64,000 nt of DNA from Tiliqua scincoides (lineage: Eukaryota; Chordata; Lepidosauria; Squamata; Scincidae). The number at the start of each line of letters is the position of its first letter. The first letter of the stretch is position 1. A program made the translations under genes and the position numbers. The notes beneath the pieces were generated by a model. That model saw only the letters and a program-made list of their open reading frames with translations. It did not search any database and had not been told where the DNA came from. Below, in pieces: positions 51,728-63,960 of this stretch. The DNA is taken from positions 1,763,029 through 1,827,028 of the forward strand of contig NC_089825.1 in the NCBI RefSeq assembly GCF_035046505.1, in the 5' to 3' direction.

Positions 51728-52246
51728 CCACTATAGCTTTAATCCACTTCTAATGCAGGTATACTCCCCAATGCATTCTGGAGACTATAGTGTGTTAAGG
51801 GTGGCTATAGTGTGTTAAGGGTGGAATTATTTATTTTGTAATAAATGTTGTTTTGAACTGTATAGTTTGTTTTGTCATGGCCTGAGCCCCCTGGAAGCCC
51901 AGACCCCACAGATTTTGGCCCTTGCCTCCCTCTCCTCAGGCCTGCACCTGGGCTGAACTTTCCATGCTCCTCTGTAACCCTCTCTCTCAACCTAGTATAC
52001 TAGCTGCCAGGACAAGGTCAGAGCCCAACCATCTCCCCAGTGTGCCTTGTTCATTTTCAAAGCATCATGCTTTTACCCCACACTTCCTGCAAGGTACTCA
52101 GGGAAAGGGACTTGGTTCTCCTCTCCCTTCATGTTATCCTCACCATCACTCTGTGACAGACGCAGGTTCATTTGAAAGATCACGACAGGGCCCAGGTCAA
52201 CCAGAGATCTGAGCCCAAATCTCCCCAGTTCTCTTTTAACACACTA

Positions 52247-52447
52247 AGGGCGCAATCCTGACCCCTTATGTCAGTACTTTCCAGCACTGGCATAGCAGTG
52301 CCAATGGGACATGTGCTGCATCCTGCAGTTGGGCATCACTCACAGAAGCCTCCTCAAAGTAAGGGAATGTTTACTCCCTTATCTCGGGGCTGCATTGCCC
52401 TTATGTCAGTGCTGGAAAGCACTGACATAAGGTGTTAGGACTGCGCC
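52247..52447. mobile_element. Small inverted-terminal-repeat element, CCCAATCCTA family variant
   Basis: GGGCGCAATCCTGACCCCTT and AAGGTGTTAGGACTGCGCCC form the ends. The interior shares CGGGGCTGCATTGCCCTTAT with the copy at 8.5 kb. Confidence 0.75.
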
Positions 52448-53463
52448 CTCAACCTCTACCCCCCGCCCCCACTGGTTCTGACATATGGTTCTGTTTATAT
52501 GTGGAAGACACCACTTTGTGGAACACGCCGTCAGTCAGATTTCAGGCACAACTCGCCCTTGCGAACAGATTTATGCTTCGAACCCAGTCTTTACATGCAG
52601 CAAAACAAAGTGGGGGTAGGAAGAACAGGTAGAGCTACTTCAGGCTATGGGCAAACAGACATGCATATGGTCCATGCATTAATAATTAAACGTGAAGTTC
52701 CTTCACAGGGACTGGCAGAAATTCTGTTTTCCAACGTGGGCAACATTTCAAGAATTATGCACACCCCATGCAGCCAGAAGTGGCCCAGTCTAAAGGGACT
52801 GGACCACCTCATTCTGTGGCACACGTGGACCAGCCCCAGAGCAAGGCATTCTCTCAATCTCAGTTGTTTACGAAAGCTCCCTTCTGGCTTCTCCTTCCCA
52901 CTTACCTGCACAGATCCTGTTTCCAGGAAAGTCACTCCCTACCTGATGACTCACTCTCCTGGCATCTGTTTATGCTGCTAGGAGGACAGACTTTCAGGAT
53001 CCAACCCACCCAGGAGAAACCAGGCCCTGCACAATCAGTTCAAGGAGAAAAGGAAGTGCTGTCATTCTGCTACAGAAAGACACTATTTTTAGAGGATGTT
53101 CTTATTCTAGGGTTCAAGGGAAAAGGCTGATGCTAGGTTAGGTCATGTTTTTGGTGAAATTGTGCTGGGCTATACTATTCAAAGGGGAAATGAGGCAGAA
53201 GAATTACTTTCCAGTTCCAAATATATGGATGAGAGAGAACCAAAACAAAAGCTGCCCGCTGCTTCCTTTCAAAGCAAGCTTTTCCGTCCAACACTGTATC
53301 ACATCACCCGGCCTCCTGAACTCCACAGTCTCCAAGGTTCCAGTGGAAGGTTGAAGCCCCAACCCGATCCCCAGGAAGCCAAAACAGGAAGCCATCACAA
53401 GAAAAGAAAAAAAGGGTGGACAAGAAGATCCCCAACTTCTTATTACAGACAGTTGCCCTAGAA

Positions 53464-53786
53464 CACGGTGCTCCAAACTGCGGCCAGTGGGCTGGATCCG
53501 GCAACCTTGCTAATTCCTGCCCCACGTGAACAGAGCCTACCGTTCCATGGGGGAGGCTTCCATTGCCGCTGCTGATCTCCCCCCATGTTCACTCCATCCC
53601 ACCAGTTCCACGTTCTGCTGTCCCACCAAGATTTGCACCACGATTTCCTGATGGATGTGGCAGGGAGGAGCGAACATGGAGGAAGATCGTGGTGACGATG
53701 GCAGCTTCCCCCATGGAATGGTAAGCTCTGGTTGCACCAGGGAAGCTGTTTGCAGCATGCAGAGGACTCCAGTTTGGAGACTACTG
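53464..53786. mobile_element. hAT-like element with internal inverted repeat
   Basis: Ends CACGGTGCTCCAAACT and AGTTTGGAGACTACTG, inverted with few mismatches. Flanks CCCTAGAA and CCCTAGGA agree at 7 of 8 bases. The interior has a long imperfect palindrome (CCATGGGGGAGGCTTCCATT versus GGCAGCTTCCCCCATGG). Confidence 0.75.
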
Positions 53787-54337
53787 CCCTAGGAACAGAG
53801 CCACAGAACAAGGAAGAGTCTCCTGGAAGTGACATCACAAGAAGCAAAGACCGTAGAGAAGACCACAGAGGTCAGTGTGCAGCGAGAAGAAAAACATTGA
53901 CAAATCACTGATCTTGACAGCCTGTGAGAAAGTCATAGTCTCCAGGCAAGCAACCCCCTGCTGTGAGCCACTTGGTCACCTTGCCAAGTGGCTTATCTGG
54001 CACAGACAGCACAGAGTATGGCAAAACAGCTGGTACAATTACGGACGGCACAGAGTTTCCCCTCCCTCTGATAAACCCTTGTGGTCATCCAGGGACAACC
54101 AGCTAATGATCCCGGTTCAACAAAAGAGACCTCTTCATCAGATAATGTCCCCAGACATTGTGACCAAACACAGAGGTGGCTGCCATGCTTGGAGGGCTGC
54201 AAGAGAGGTTTTGACCAGCACATGGAGGAGGAGAGGTCTATCCTTGACTTCTAGTCATGATGGCTACATAGAACCTCCATGTTCAGGGGCAGTGCAATGC
54301 TGCTCACCACCAGTGGGAAAGAGCCATTGCCTTAGAG

Positions 54338-54565
54338 CAGTGATTTTCAACCTTTTGCATCTCACGGCACACCGACAAGGCACTAAAATGGTCAAGGCAC
54401 GCCACCAGGTTTTTGACAATTGACAAGGCACACCATGCTGCCAGTGGGGGGCTCACATCTCCCATTGGCCCTATTAATAAATGACTTTCCCCCAAATTCC
54501 TGTGGCACACCTGGGGGCCATTCGCGGCACACCAGTGTGCCACGGCACAGTGGTTGAAATGGCTG
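54338..54565 (-). mobile_element. hAT-type non-autonomous element with perfect 8-bp target duplication
   Basis: CCTTAGAG at 54330-54337 and 54566-54573 flank a 228-bp element starting CAGTGATTTTCAACC and ending GGTTGAAATGGCTG. It is the same family as 12.7, 13.7, 30.2 and 55.2 kb, in opposite orientation to the 12.7 kb copy. Confidence 0.9.
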
Positions 54566-54779
54566 CCTTAGAGCCTTGCCTCTGGGGTTCTCTGAAAGTA
54601 TGCAAGTGGGAAAGTATCCTGTGGGAAGCAGGATGCCAGACTAGGATGCAAACGTCGATCCCATCTAAGCCTCTTCAGCCCTCCACTCTCTACAAGACTT
54701 ACAGCACAAAACTCTGCAAGTTTATTATGAAGTCCCATTGTATTCAGTGGGGCTTACTCCCAAAAAGAATGCCAACTGA

Positions 54780-54960
54780 GGGCCCAATCCTATCCAATTT
54801 TGCAGTGCCCATGCAACTGTGCAAAGGGGGCATGCACTGCATCCTGTGGTAGGGAGGCACTCAGAGAGACCTCCTCAAGTTTTTGGCACATTTGTTCCCT
54901 TACCTCAGGGCTGCATTGTAGCTGCACCGGCGCTAGAAAGTTGGACAGGATTGGGCCCTC
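54780..54960. mobile_element. Small inverted-terminal-repeat element, CCCAATCCTA family
   Basis: GAGGGCCCAATCCTATCCAA at the left and TTGGACAGGATTGGGCCCTC at the right, a 20-base inverted end with two mismatches; about 180 bp. Confidence 0.85.
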
Positions 54961-55247
54961 AGTCTATAGTGTAGCAGCAGCTTTTAAAAATTCAGGAACG
55001 GAACATTCAATTTTCAACAGTACTTTAAAAAAACTAGAAAGTCACAAGGGACTCCAGCCTGCTTCGATCCTATATCCTGTGTGATCTGCATTCCAGCAGC
55101 ATGGACACCGTCAGTAGCTACTCATCAGGAACATAAGCACTCTATACATGCACCAAGGCAGCCTTCACAAGAAACAGGGTGCAGCCTTGACCTGAACCTA
55201 ATTCAAGCACATTGTATTCAACAAGGTGACACTGTAAAGCCTTTCAA

Positions 55248-55823
55248 CACTTTTCAACCACTGTGCCATGAACATAAGAACATAAGAACAGCCCCACTGG
55301 ATCAGGCCATAGGCCCATCTAGTCCAGCTTCCTGTATCTCACAGCGGCCCACCAAATGCCCCAGGGAGCACACCAGACAACAAGAGACCTGCATCCTGGT
55401 GCCTCCCTTGCATCTGACAGAGTCCATTTCTAAAATCAGGAGGTTGCGCATACACATCATAGCTTGTACCCCATAATGGATTTTTCCTCCAGAAACTTGT
55501 CCAATCCCCTTTTAAAGGCATCCAGGCCAGATGCCGTCACCACATCCTGTGGCAAGGAGTACCACAGACCAACCACACGCTGAGTAAAGAAATATTTTCT
55601 TTTGTCTGTTCTAACTCTCCCAACACTCATGGCACACTCGTGTGCTGCGACTGGTCCCCAGGTGTGCCGCGGAAATTTGGGAGAGGGTCATTTATCAGTA
55701 GGTCCATTGGGGGATGTGACAGCACAGTGTGCCTTGTCAATTGTCCAAAAACCGATGGTGTGCCTTGACCATTTTAGTGCCTTGCCAGCGTGCCATGAGA
55801 TGAAAAAGGTTGAAAAATCACTG
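55248..55823 (+). mobile_element. hAT-type element split by a CR1 insertion
   Basis: The left piece 55248-55270 (CACTTTTCAACCACTGTGCC) and the right piece 55628-55823 (CATGGCACACTCGTGTGCTG to GGTTGAAAAATCACTG) are contiguous in the intact copy at 54.3-54.6 kb. CATG occurs at both junctions. Confidence 0.8.
55271..55627 (-). mobile_element. Young CR1 LINE 3' end inside a hAT element
   Basis: Reverse complement of the last 360 bases of CR1 with few differences from the copy ending at 43270: AACATAAGAACATAAGAACA, CTAGTCCAGCTTCCTGTATC and TCCAATCCCCTTTTAAAGGC. Confidence 0.92.
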
Positions 55824-55944
55824 CTCTAGACAGTCCCGTTTCACTCCTGGCCAGCCACTGGATCTCAGGCTGCTCCTGATGCAGAAGATCTCAGCCCTAG
55901 AAAGCGGTACTGGAAAAATGCAAAAGACTTACCTGGCCATCAGG

Positions 55945-56070
55945 TAGGGGCTGTGGCTCAATGGTGGAGCACATGTGTTGCATGCAGAAAGTCCCCAGTT
56001 CAATCCCTGGCATCTCCAAATTGGGCAGAGAAGCATTCCTGGCTGAGAATCACTGCCAGTGTGTCAACAA
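55945..56070 (+). mobile_element. tRNA-type SINE copy
   Basis: Box A GGCTGTGGCTCAATGGTGGA, box B GTTCAATCCCTGG, then CTCCAAATTGGGCAGAGAAG. The clearest copy of the family in the window. Confidence 0.75.
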
Positions 56071-56099
56071 TACTGCGTGGGGTGCGACTCCATCAGAGA

Positions 56100-59000
56100 C
56101 CTGCCGCTTCGTATGCCGGAGCCACCCTCACTTCCCTGTGTAGTTTGCTGCTGCCACTAAGTTGCTCTGGGCAGCCTTTCCAAGGAGGAGTGTTTTAGGA
56201 GCTGCAGACGTCACTGACCCTGCCCTACCGCCCTCCTAGACCTCAGCCAAGTTTCCTCTTCTGTTCCAGTACAGACTCAGGCCTGTTTCCTGGATGACAC
56301 ACACTGGCCCGAGGTGCTGTTATGAAACCTCCCTGAGCACAGAGGCTGCAGGAGTCACATCACCAATCCACCACACTAAGCTGTTTGCAAACAGGGAGGC
56401 TTCTCTGGTGGCATGTGCCAAATGCCAGGCGCACGCAAGCTCTAAATGCGGCCAGGATTTTGCCTGGGAGGAGGTGGCTGGCTAGGGTTGTGTCCCCACC
56501 ATGTTCACCAATCTTTTTTTTTTTTTTGGGGGGGGGGGGGCAACCAAGGGCTGACAGACACATGACTGTTCATCGAACAATGCTGAACACATGTGCCTGG
56601 ACCAGTGTTGATGTCAGCAACCTCCAACTCAGGCCCCCTGCATAGGGATGAGGAGCAGATTCTCCTATTCTGCTGGTCTGCAGCAGTCATTTCAGTACAG
56701 CCACACTTCTCTCCCTCCCATAGTATGTCACCAGTGTGCCATCATAACACAGCACGATCAGGATGAGTTTAAGGAACCAAGAGCTGCAGCAAACCCCACG
56801 TGGGAGGGATGCTCTCTGCAAAATCCTGAAGTCCACCATGGAAGAATGGCAAATGTCAGATGTGTTTCTATCCCACCCCCTGCCCCTGATCCTCAACATT
56901 ACTCAGTGAAACACGTTTGACAGAAACAGTGACTGGTCCAAGGCAACCACTCAGTGTGCTCCACACCCAAAGGGCAAACGTGAAATTGACACACACAAAG
57001 ATCAGCAAGCTGGTCCATCTCACCCACCACTAGACCAAGAGACAGCTGCTCTCCAAGGCCCCAGTGAAGGGTTTTTCCCAGGTGACTACTAGAGAATCTT
57101 TCAAGGACCACACAGTATTGCACCTGTGGCTCCCTACTTGCAAAGCACATGCTCCACAATAGTCCCACACTCTGGGCCCCCCAAAATGCCTATGGCCACT
57201 GACCATGGGAAATGCTGAAGAACATTCAAGAGTGGAAGAACAAGAAGCCGGGCCTCCGCAATGGAATTAAGAACGTGCCTGAAAGTCATTTGCCCCATTC
57301 AAATTCCTCTCACTTGGACAGAGGCCTCCAGACAAAAGCCACACTGTGGTTTCAAGGCCAGCCACAGTCGGCTGAAGAAGACAGAAGCCCTTTTGCTCTT
57401 CAGCTGCGGAGGAGCAGGTTCCTGCTCTCGCTCTAGAATGCAGCTCCACAAAGGCCACACATTTTCTGCTTCAGAATACCATCATGAGCAACAAGTGGTC
57501 CTTGTTCCTGGCGCACCAACAGGCCACAATGCCTCGCCTCCGCACCTCAGCTTTGCCAAGGGCATGCATTCCCTGCCACAGAACATTCCTAGTATCCTAA
57601 GGAGGAGGGGGGCTTGGATTGGGAGGAGTGGAGGGCATACAGGTGGAAGAAAGCCCTCCGCACCTCTTTCAAATCCAAACTCAAGGACAGGTGTCTAGAA
57701 CCGTCACAGTGCTGGGTCAGTCTCTCCAAAATGTGAGACACCACCGCTTTGTAGGCATCATCAGTTCCTTCCTTAAAGGCAGATGGTCTCTTCTGCATAG
57801 CACCTCCCCAGCATGTCAGGATGAAAACAAGGACATTTCAGGTGGCACACCCTTAGAACACCCCCCTCCCCTGAGCCTCCACCCCTCAGTGCAGCCTGAA
57901 GCATCCTTTGGTTCTCCAGATTGCAGTGACATTGCCTGGATCTCCTCCTGGAAGGGCAGCAGTCGCAGCTGGCAGGCAAAACCGCTGACAGAGCAGTCCC
58001 AGGTCAGTGAACAGGAACAGCTTTTTCGCAGGGAATAATGGCCCAGAGCAGCCACACAGCCTTATTCCTCTTGTGTAATTCCACACAGGCTACAGGCTGC
58101 TTCCTGGGATGAGGAAGGCTGGACACAACCCAATGGCGAGAGCTTACCCCCCATCCGTCTCTTCCAAAAGGAGCGGAGTGGACAGAGACCCCAAAGACAA
58201 GGCAAAAAGCACCCGTCCATAACAGGGAGTGCTGTGTCCCCATGCACAGAAGACCTGGAGATATGATTTCATTTGTGCATAAAAATTAGTAAATTACAAT
58301 ATTTGCAGGCAGGGTAGAAAGCCAAGAGGTTCAGCAGAGTTTGTGACGGTCTCCAGGAGTGATTCAGACCCCCATCATGGGCTGAAAGGCCTACCCCTGG
58401 CCCTAAGGAGGAAAATATCATAGGCTGAAAGGCTTACCCCGGGCCCTAAGGAGGGTTGTGCATGCAGGCTTCCCTTCCCTTCCCACCACACAGGCAGAGT
58501 ACACCGAGTACAATTCTCTCCAATACATTAACAAGGCAGCTTTGAAGCCTTGGCATGACTGCAGGTCCCGGTCCCAGGGATTCTACTGCTCAGGGCTTAG
58601 ACGAGGCATAGGATAGCCAAGTATGCACAGACCATGCCGTGCCCACAAATATACACATACCCACTGCATATAGACAACTGGGTGCACACACACACGTACA
58701 GATTTGTCGATGGTCTCCATTCTAACCTCTCACATGCTCTCTGAGACTGCAGAACCAATGTGTGTTGTCCAAGTTTCATTTGCCCCCTCCATCCTGCCAG
58801 CACTTTGCAAACCAAAGACAGTCTTCCTCTGCCAGTTGTAGGGTGAGAGGCAGGAAAAAGAAAGTTCCCCCTCTGGTACCAACCAACACTCGTCCTTTAG
58901 ATGTTTGTATTTAGGTATCATCAACAGATTGGGATAAGTTTCTTCATTTGTTAAGCTCTTCCCCAGCCATGTTCCCCCCCCCCCTTCTTCTAATTTTCTC

Positions 59001-60840
59001 GATGCTCCTTTATTTTAGAATTGATGCACTCAGGTCTCATACACTTTGTCTGGTATATTATTTGAGATTCATTCAGTCAACTATTTCAACCCATTTTGCC
59101 ATCCCAGTGCGTCTCCCCCAAAGAACTTAACAGCAAATGAGAAGGTGGTCACAGAAGCTCAACAAGGTGGTCATTCTGTTGTTCTCCTAACAGCTATTTT
59201 TGCGGTCCAAGTCACAAAGATAATGTTCTTGGGGTTGAAAATCCCCATCTCTCTCTTGCAGACGAAGGACCACACACTTCAAATTCCAGAAAAGGATTTC
59301 CACAGCAGATTTGCTGAAAGCAACGAACCTAAAACACTTTGTGGCTCCCTTCTTCAGTTGGAAGACTAAAGCTCAGCTGGTGCAAGCTAAAATGACTGTT
59401 CCTCACCTAGAATGTTATGGCTTATGGCAAGGCTGGCTACATGCCCTCAAACAGCAGCAGCCACAAAGCCAAGACCTCCTTCAATGCAGAGTCCGAGTTG
59501 GGGGGGGGGGTCACCTTTCTCTACGCATCAGCTGTGAGCACACCATCATGTAAAAAAACACCCAAAGTAAAACTGGAGTCCATGTTGAATAACACTTATG
59601 CAAACATTTCCCTGTATCCCTAAGTGGTATCCAGATCATTGAACTTCTGCCGGAACCATACGAAGAAGAGAGCACAAGCTGAACCAGGAAACACTGGTTT
59701 GAGACACAGGCATGTGCTTTCCTGTTGATACATTCTTTTAAAAAATGACTCCCTGACTTTTATAGAACAATGCATGCTTGTTCAGAAGAAAGTCCTATTC
59801 TGTCCAATGGGACTTACTCCCACATATGCACAGGACTGCTGTTGGCCCAGGAGCCAAAATACTATGGGAGCCAGAGAGCTGGACAAACACTTTAATAAGT
59901 GACATTTGCCAAGAATTAAGAAACTTTTGCTCATTTTTCCAACTTAGTTTCTTCATTGTTCCAGAAGCTCCCACCGTTCTATGCTCTGCTGCTCAATTTC
60001 TGCTTACTTAGAAGCATTCCTAAACTAATTCTAGAACTGGAAGACTTTGGCCCCATTTCTTCCGCACCCCCAGTTGCCAGCACACCACTGCACGCATTGT
60101 TAAGGAAAAGAAAAAGAAAAAAGCAATCTTGAAATGACTATGTGTATGCTTGCATCAAGATTCTTTTTGTGTAGTGTTTTACTGATTTTACACATGTGCT
60201 CTTGCCGCTACACTTCAGAAAACGCACCACGCAAAATAATCTTATTTATACTAGGAACTTCCACCCCACCTTTTGCAAACTCCTGATGTCGACTTACAAA
60301 ATTAAGAAGCAGTTTAAAAGAGCAATGAATTTCAATCAAACACTTCAACAAAAACAATGTGTATCAGTAACAGAGGCAACCAAAAGACCTCACGTAACCA
60401 AACCTGTGGCAAACTCTGCATGCCTAGTGCTCTGTACAACATGTGACTTTTTGTTCATTTCAAATCATCGAAGGATTCCTACTGCATTGTTTTTTCTTGG
60501 GAAATTAGATCCAGAAAAACAAATTGGAGGATCAGAATTGCAGAAGCATCTCTACGTAGGGCTTAAAACCCAGTCGGGTCATCTCAGTTTACCAAAAATG
60601 GAACTCTTGAGCTCACCACAATTGCGGCCTCTTGTGATCAAAGAGAGGAACTGTCACAGCCCTCCAAGTTGTCATTTTCTTTAACTATCTTACTGGTCAG
60701 TCACAAGACAGGCCAAGGTGTAGACAAAGGCGGCTAGAGACCAGGAGACACCCACCATAGCTCCATTCCATACTCCTTTCTCCAATTCCATTCCTTTCTC
60801 CAAACTAGCAGAAAATAGGGACACTTCCTCTAAAGGAGAG
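56100..60840. other. Unassigned sequence upstream of ALS2CL
   Basis: No coding exon with family support. It contains a T14-G13 tract at 56514-56540, a small tandem duplication at 58377-58456, and a partial ACTTACTTCTGAGTA-family copy near 59770-59835. Confidence 0.35.
58377..58456 (+). repeat. Tandem duplication, about 47-bp unit
   Basis: GGGCTGAAAGGCCTACCCCT and TGGCCCTAAGGAGG recur as AGGCTGAAAGGCTTACCCCG and GGCCCTAAGGAGG. Confidence 0.65.
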
Positions 60841-60847
60841 GTGGGTA

Positions 60848-60971
60848 TTCAACTTTAGAGAACCTGGACCTTTAACAATTGTGTAGGAGAGAGAATTTCA
60901 GCAGGTACAAACACCTGCTGATATTCCCTCTGCTGTATAATTGTTAAAGGTCCAGGATCTCTAAAGTTGAA
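60848..60971. mobile_element. Foldback element, imperfect 58-bp arms
   Basis: TTCAACTTTAGAGAACCTGG at the left and CCAGGATCTCTAAAGTTGAA at the right, with CAATTGTGTAGGAGAGAGAA opposite TTCCCTCTGCTGTATAATTG inside. The centre is CAGCAGGTACAAACACCTGC. It is small, gene-free and hairpin-shaped. Confidence 0.8.
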
Positions 60972-62483
60972 AGTTTGTCCATCCCTGCTCTAAGGATGCA
61001 CAACAATTCTGGAGAGTATGCAAGGAAGTGTTCCTTGATTACTACCTTGGAGTAACGAAACCCTACTATTTCTTGCTGTTGTCTGGCGGTAACATGCTAG
61101 ATCACACAGCCATATTTCACCATCAGACTGAGAAGGGAATAAGCAAATGATGGTAGAAAACAGGGAGTGTTGCAGAAACCCTGACACTTGCAAAATTATT
61201 AAGCAATCACATGGTTTCAGCTTCAACCACATTGTTTACCAGGTTTTTCCAAACTTAACGACTGCACAAGTCAGAATAAGTCAGAAGTACAATACACAAA
61301 AGATAACAGAAATAAGTAAAAATATAAGTTCACCAGGACTTCTGTTACAGCCTTTTCTTTCCATACTTTAAATTGCAAGAACAAAAAACCAAGTTCAATA
61401 TTTGGGGGAGCAAGAGTAAGCAACACCACAACCCCTCCAGATGAAAATTATCCCTTGATAGCTTCATTAGCCAGACTCACCAGACAACCATGGAGCAAAG
61501 ACACCTCCCACTTCTCAAAGTTTACTTGAAGCCAATGTGTCAGTTGAGCAACACTTAGTCGTCCTCCCTGCCTGCAAACACCACCACTTCTGCCTTCTTC
61601 TTGCCCTTCCCAGCTCACATGTTTTCTCCACTCACATGTTTCAGCAAAAGCTGTTGACGGAAGTCACTCCGGCCAACCCTCTTACAGCAGTTCTCAGCTC
61701 CCGAGATCGGTCAGGCTCCCCAGAAAGAGGCACATCCCTGCCTCCCACAATGCTTCACTAACACATTCCTGGTGCTCATGGAAACTGCTTGAACAGTAGC
61801 CAGCCGACCAGTCCCTTGGCAGGGAGCCACATGGCCTTCAGAGGGCAAACACTCATGTAGGGAATTAACAGCAAGAATGCATCGCGACAACAGGAAAAAC
61901 CAGAACGTTGGTGCTGGTTCCTGATACTATAATTAAGATACTATACTATCCTGATACTATAATTAAGAGCTGCAAGAGACCAAGCTGCAGGAGACCAAGT
62001 GTTCTGCAAGAGGATCAACAGGTCTCTACATCGATTGGTTCATGAGCTAAAGAAAGAGGAAAAAAGGTAGAAATAGTGAAGGGCAGTGGCAGTTAAATCA
62101 GGGACCCACCAACTCAAAATTGTAAATTTATATATAGATAAAATTTGCATTACAATGCCATTTTAAATGATGAAAATTCTAGTGTTCTATAAAAGATTGG
62201 AAAAACCTCTTTCTGTTTAGCCACCAACAGGCCTCCGCCCCCCATGAATTTGTTCAGGAATTCAAGAGAGGCGCTATTATTGCTGTTTCAACATTGTTAT
62301 TCTGTTCTAGCAGAGATTCGCAACAATTGTTTTTTGCCTGGTTAATTCAAATCCAAATTTCATATTTCGCCCCTGCTGCCCAAACCACAACCCTGTAGAA
62401 CTCCCATAACTACTTTTTCACCCTAAAAGAGAAAGGAATAAGGAAAACCAACCATAAACACTTCTCTTGCAATGTAAATAAGG

Positions 62484-62652
62484 GCCCGACCCTGTCCTAC
62501 TTCCCGGCACTGATGCAGCCCCAAGGTAAAGTTACAAATGGTCCCTTCCCTTGAGGGGGCCTCTGTAACTGCTCTCCCACCACAGGATGCAGAACATGCC
62601 CCATTGGCACAGCTGCATCAGCACTAGAAAGTTGGACAGAATTGGGCCCACG
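62484..62652. mobile_element. Small inverted-terminal-repeat element, CCCAATCCTA family
   Basis: GGGCCCGACCCTGTCCTACT at the left and AAGTTGGACAGAATTGGGCC at the right. The interior has GATGCAGCCCCAAGGTAAAG. Confidence 0.75.
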
Positions 62653-63218
62653 GTTTCCCAGTCTGGTCGCCTGGAGGTCATTCTTGCTCACCACCGGTGA
62701 GCGGCTATTCAGAAGACTGCATCAAAGACCTCTTCATAGAACCGCTCCAGTATCAGACAGAGTTCCCATGTGCATCTCTAATTTCCTCACCCACGCAACA
62801 AGAAGGAGGAGGAAGACAGGCCATCTTTCATCCGCTTGGAAGCACACAGAGCTGCACTAAGTAGATAACTTTGCTCCCCAGGGGAAATGAAGTCTGGGTA
62901 GTAGCAGCCTCTTCTTCTCTGCCAGCAACCTCATCCCTGAACAGCCTGGGTGATGATCGCTCTCCTGCTCCTGGCTGGTCCCCAGACCAAAAGCTGCCTG
63001 TAAGCGAACCCGGTGGCCCAATGAATTAATTACGAGCTCCCCAGGGCAGCCTCTGAAGCTGTGAGACAAGAGCACGCAGGCTGTGGCAGGTGCATGGCCG
63101 AGAGCGGCAGATGTGGAGGGGGGGTGACGAGGCGGCTTCCTGGCCATCCATCAACCCCCCTCCGCAGGCTCTGCTCTGCACAGAGACGAAGACGAACAAG
63201 CAGCAGGGAAGACAGAAG

Positions 63219-63320
63219 ATGGCGTGGGACCAGCCTTCGCGGAACCCCCTGTGTCAGTTCGGGGGGTCACCTTCCCTGCTGCTCTGCTACTCCCGAACCG
63301 CCCTGAGCCAGCTGATCGAG
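63219..63320 (+). CDS. TMIE: Candidate TMIE coding exon 1 (partial gene, continues beyond window)
   Basis: A 34-codon open frame starts at ATG in a fair context (agaagATGG) and ends at a strong donor, GAG|gtaagg, in phase 0, within a CpG-richer stretch. The peptide contains NPLCQFGGSPSLLLC and ends QLIE. Mammalian TMIE begins with a similar short segment that has PLC, GG, a hydrophobic run with a Cys, and QLVE before the second exon. ALS2CL and TMIE are head-to-head neighbours in human, and this exon has the expected orientation upstream of ALS2CL. TMIE is a two-pass or signal-anchored membrane protein of the hair-cell mechanotransduction channel. The assignment rests on weak similarity plus position; it could be the first exon of another gene. 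No further exon falls inside the window. Confidence 0.5.
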
Positions 63321-63656
63321 GTAAGGAGAGAGCCAGCTGCAGCAGGCTGTTGGGAAAGGGACTTGTCTGTGTGCATCAGACCAGGCGAGGCAGCCACAGT
63401 GGCAGAGCCAAGATACTCCCTGGTTCAGCCTTTTGCCTGTCGGCACTAACCATGGGGACGCAACAGCCAGCAAATCCACCAAACACCTTGCCTGCCACCA
63501 TTCCCCAAGCACAGAACTCTGCTCTAGGATGGGGGCTTCTATTCAAGCCAGGTTTCCATACAGGAGTCATCAGCAGAGCTGTTTGAAAATGGTGTTATTT
63601 ATTTTACTCAGAAGTAAGCCCATTGCATTCAGTAAGACTTAGACAGAAAACCTCTC

Positions 63657-63960
<304 letters not shown>

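Noticed and set aside
52499-53461. Overlapping plus-strand frames of 99-160 codons
   Set aside because: No recognisable domain, and the frames overlap each other with no splice support.
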